NCBI GenBank assembly: GCA_017378975.1 | Contig: JAFNXT010000078.1 | Span: 1-6,111, forward strand | DNA from: Oscillospiraceae bacterium | Lineage (GTDB): Bacteria > Bacillota > Clostridia > Oscillospirales > Oscillospiraceae | Length of the DNA: 6,111 bases | Reading direction: 5' to 3' | Part shown: piece after piece, positions 4,219-6,111 of the stretch | How positions within the stretch are numbered: position 1 is the stretch's first letter | Layout of the letters: the number at the start of each line of letters is the position of its first letter | Notes under the pieces: model-generated | The model's database searches: none | Seen by the model: only the letters and a program-made list of their open reading frames with translations | Told to the model about the DNA's origin: nothing | Made by a program: the position numbers and the translations under genes

Positions 4219-6111
4219 TCAGTCCTTCTCGATGGCCTCGAAGACCCGGAGGATCTCGCCGACGGACCAGGCCTGACCGAAGCAGCCCTTGCTCTCGGTG
4301 GGGAAGTCGCCTTCGTAGATCTCGGGGAGCTGACCGGCACAGCCTTCCCGGAGCATGGGCTCCATGGCGTCCAGCTGGGCACGGACGTAGCCTGCGGCTT
4401 CCTTGCCGTAGACCTTCAGGTAGGCCATGTAGTAGGCGCCCATGGGGAAGACCCAAGTGGTGCCCTGATGGTAGGCGTTGTCACGGGCCACCATGTCGCC
4501 GCCGTAGTGGGGCTGGTACTCCGGGTCCTCGGGGGACAGGGTTCGCAGACCGCAGGGGGTATACAGGTGCCGGCGCACCGTATCCACCACACGCTTCTCC
4601 TGCTCGTGGGAGAGCATGGTGAAGGGCATGGACACGGCCCAGATCTGGTTACAGCGGAGCTGTTCGTCACAATGGGTGCCGGAGAGCACGTCCTTCAGGT
4701 AGCCCTTGTCCTCCATGTAGAACTTCTCGAGGAAGGAGGTCTTCACCTGCCCGGCAAGCTGGGCGAAGGGCAGGCCGTCGGCTTCCACCAGATCGGCGAA
4801 GACAGACATGATCTTCAGGGCGTTGTACCAGTAGGCATTGATCTCCACGGGCTTGCCATGACGGGGGGTGGGCAGGTGGCCGTTGACGCACACGTCCATC
4901 CAAGTCACCTGATCCAGGCCGCCGCCGGCACGGATCAGGCCGTCGGTATCCATGGAGATGGAGTGGTGGGTGCCCTTCTTGTAGTTTTCGATGATGCTGA
5001 CCATGACGGGCCATGCTTCCCGGACGAAGCTGTCGTCCCCGGTGCGGCGGTGGTACTGCCACACGGCATCGATCAGCAGGAGGGCGGCATCCACGGTGTT
5101 GTACATGGGCTTGGCTTCGCCCTCGGGGAAGAGGTTGGGCACCAGACCGTCCTTCTCGTAGGCCATGAAGGTCCGCAGGATGCTCTTGGCGTCCTCGTAC
5201 CGGCCGGTGGACAGGCAACAGCCGGGCAGGGAGATCATGGTGTCACGGCCCCAGTCGCTGAACAAAGGATAGCCTGCCAAAATGGTCTTGCCGTCGGTGG
5301 AATCCCGGCGGGCGATGTACGCGTCAGCCGCCAGCACCAGCTCACGGGCGATGGGGTCGTTCAGGCCCGCATCGGCAAGAAGCTGGGCCTGCCGGGCGTA
5401 GTGGGCATCGATCAGGGCCTGGGCGTCCACGGGAGCGTCCTCCATGGAGAACACGATCTGGAAGACCACGGTCCGGTCCGCTCCGATCTTCCGGCCGATC
5501 TGACAGCAGGAGCCGGTGAGGCCTTCCTCGGGGCGGCCGTCCTTGGCATCTTCGGTGTAGTGCAGGCTCTGCCATTCCGGCTCCGCGGGGGCAAGGATGG
5601 CATCGGTGCTGATATATAATGTGTAGCCGTCGGCGGTGACAGTGCCGTTGTCGTAAGCGAAGGGACGGCGCTCCTCCAGCACGTTCTCACGGGGGACGAA
5701 CTTCAGGAAGGGCGTGATGTTCAGCGCCACATCCTCGCCGGAGCGGTTCTCCACGGTATAGCGGATGGCGGTGGTGTTCTTGCCCTGCGCCATCACCAGC
5801 TTCCGCTCCACACGGACGCCCAGTACGTCATAGGTCCAGCAAGGCAGACCGTCATAGGTGAAGGTGGCAAGATTTTTGAAGCCCTCCTCGTCGGGAGTGC
5901 CGTCGGTGAAGCCCTGAGAGGACAGGGGCAGAGTTTTTCCGCCTACCGTCAGAAGCTCCCGGAGCCGGTGGACCATGTTGATCCGCACGTTGGGGGCCTT
6001 CACAGCCGCCACAAGGATGCCCTGATCGCACCGGGGCACGGCGAAGCCGGCCATCACCGAAGAATAGCCGCCCAGTCCGTTGGTCAGCAGGAAGCCGTTC
6101 TCCTGTGCCCG
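4219..6111 (-). CDS. Glycogen debranching enzyme, amylo-alpha-1,6-glucosidase (GH133-like); N-terminus just outside the window
   Basis: The enzyme should remove alpha-1,6-linked glucose stubs from glycogen or limit dextrins in the cytoplasm. The 630 visible residues are nearly the full usual length. The frame is open at base 6111 and begins within ENGFLLTNGLGGYSS, the typical N-terminal signature normally preceded by only some ten to twenty residues, so the true start lies just outside. The GTG and ATG at 6057 and 6054 are internal. The N-terminal beta-rich domain runs to about residue 240. The C-terminal (alpha/alpha) barrel shows FSDWGRDTMISLPG (284-297), TWMD (403-406), a GKPVEINAYWYNAL stretch (from 419), GGDMVARDNAYHQGT (537-551) and PEIYEGD (596-602), all conserved in this family. 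The family's usual PRGC near the end is here ESKGC. It is the first visible gene of a probable operon with the downstream GH13 enzyme. Confidence 0.94.
   Translation of the reverse strand, partial: RAQENGFLLTNGLGGYSSVMAGFAVPRCDQGILVAAVKAPNVRINMVHRLRELLTVGGKTLPLSSQGFTDGTPDEEGFKNLATFTYDGLPCWTYDVLGVRVERKLVMAQGKNTTAIRYTVENRSGEDVALNITPFLKFVPRENVLEERRPFAYDNGTVTADGYTLYISTDAILAPAEPEWQSLHYTEDAKDGRPEEGLTGSCCQIGRKIGADRTVVFQIVFSMEDAPVDAQALIDAHYARQAQLLADAGLNDPIARELVLAADAYIARRDSTDGKTILAGYPLFSDWGRDTMISLPGCCLSTGRYEDAKSILRTFMAYEKDGLVPNLFPEGEAKPMYNTVDAALLLIDAVWQYHRRTGDDSFVREAWPVMVSIIENYKKGTHHSISMDTDGLIRAGGGLDQVTWMDVCVNGHLPTPRHGKPVEINAYWYNALKIMSVFADLVEADGLPFAQLAGQVKTSFLEKFYMEDKGYLKDVLSGTHCDEQLRCNQIWAVSMPFTMLSHEQEKRVVDTVRRHLYTPCGLRTLSPEDPEYQPHYGGDMVARDNAYHQGTTWVFPMGAYYMAYLKVYGKEAAGYVRAQLDAMEPMLREGCAGQLPEIYEGDFPTESKGCFGQAWSVGEILRVFEAIEKD

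Noticed and set aside
4204..5619. A 471-codon plus-strand open frame opposite the debranching enzyme
   Set aside because: It has the same shadow composition and no ribosome binding site, and the minus-strand frame matches a known enzyme family over its whole length.

Overview
The window is GC-rich chromosomal DNA. A T-box leader, consensus sigma-A-type promoters, strong Shine-Dalgarno sites and glycogen-type alpha-glucan enzymes all point to a high-GC, anaerobic Clostridia lineage such as an Oscillospirales gut bacterium. That placement is inference; no marker gene is present.

Layout. (1) From 1 to 1315 on the minus strand lies one complete regulatory unit plus a truncated gene: a consensus promoter (1287-1315), a T-box riboswitch of about 273 nt ending in an intrinsic terminator (1008-1280), a structured palindromic repeat (876-992), and the first 280 codons of an AMP-forming acyl-CoA synthetase starting at GTG 842. 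The T-box specifier reads UUC (Phe) and its tRNA-end-binding bulge reads UGGU, which fits tRNA-Phe. (2) Back to back with it, a consensus promoter (1363-1391) drives a plus-strand D-2-hydroxyacid dehydrogenase (1442-2380) that ends in a strong terminator (2389-2418). (3) Converging on that terminator are two minus-strand alpha-glucan genes: an amylo-alpha-1,6-glucosidase / glycogen debranching enzyme (4219-6111, start just outside the window) followed by a GH13 oligo-1,6-glucosidase-type enzyme (2425-4041). A second copy of the palindromic repeat (4084-4196) fills the gap between them.

How the parts may work together. The two glucosidases form a cytoplasmic module that clears alpha-1,6 linkages from glycogen or imported isomalto-oligosaccharides. 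The T-box should let the acyl-CoA synthetase be expressed only when uncharged tRNA-Phe accumulates. That suggests a ligase that activates an aryl acid (for example phenylacetate) for phenylalanine synthesis by reductive carboxylation, rather than an ordinary fatty-acid ligase. This is the most interesting hypothesis here, and the genes that would test it lie beyond base 1. The two palindromic repeats share orientation and position, just upstream of the ribosome binding site of a minus-strand gene. Their differences preserve base pairing, which points to a structured mobile or regulatory element.
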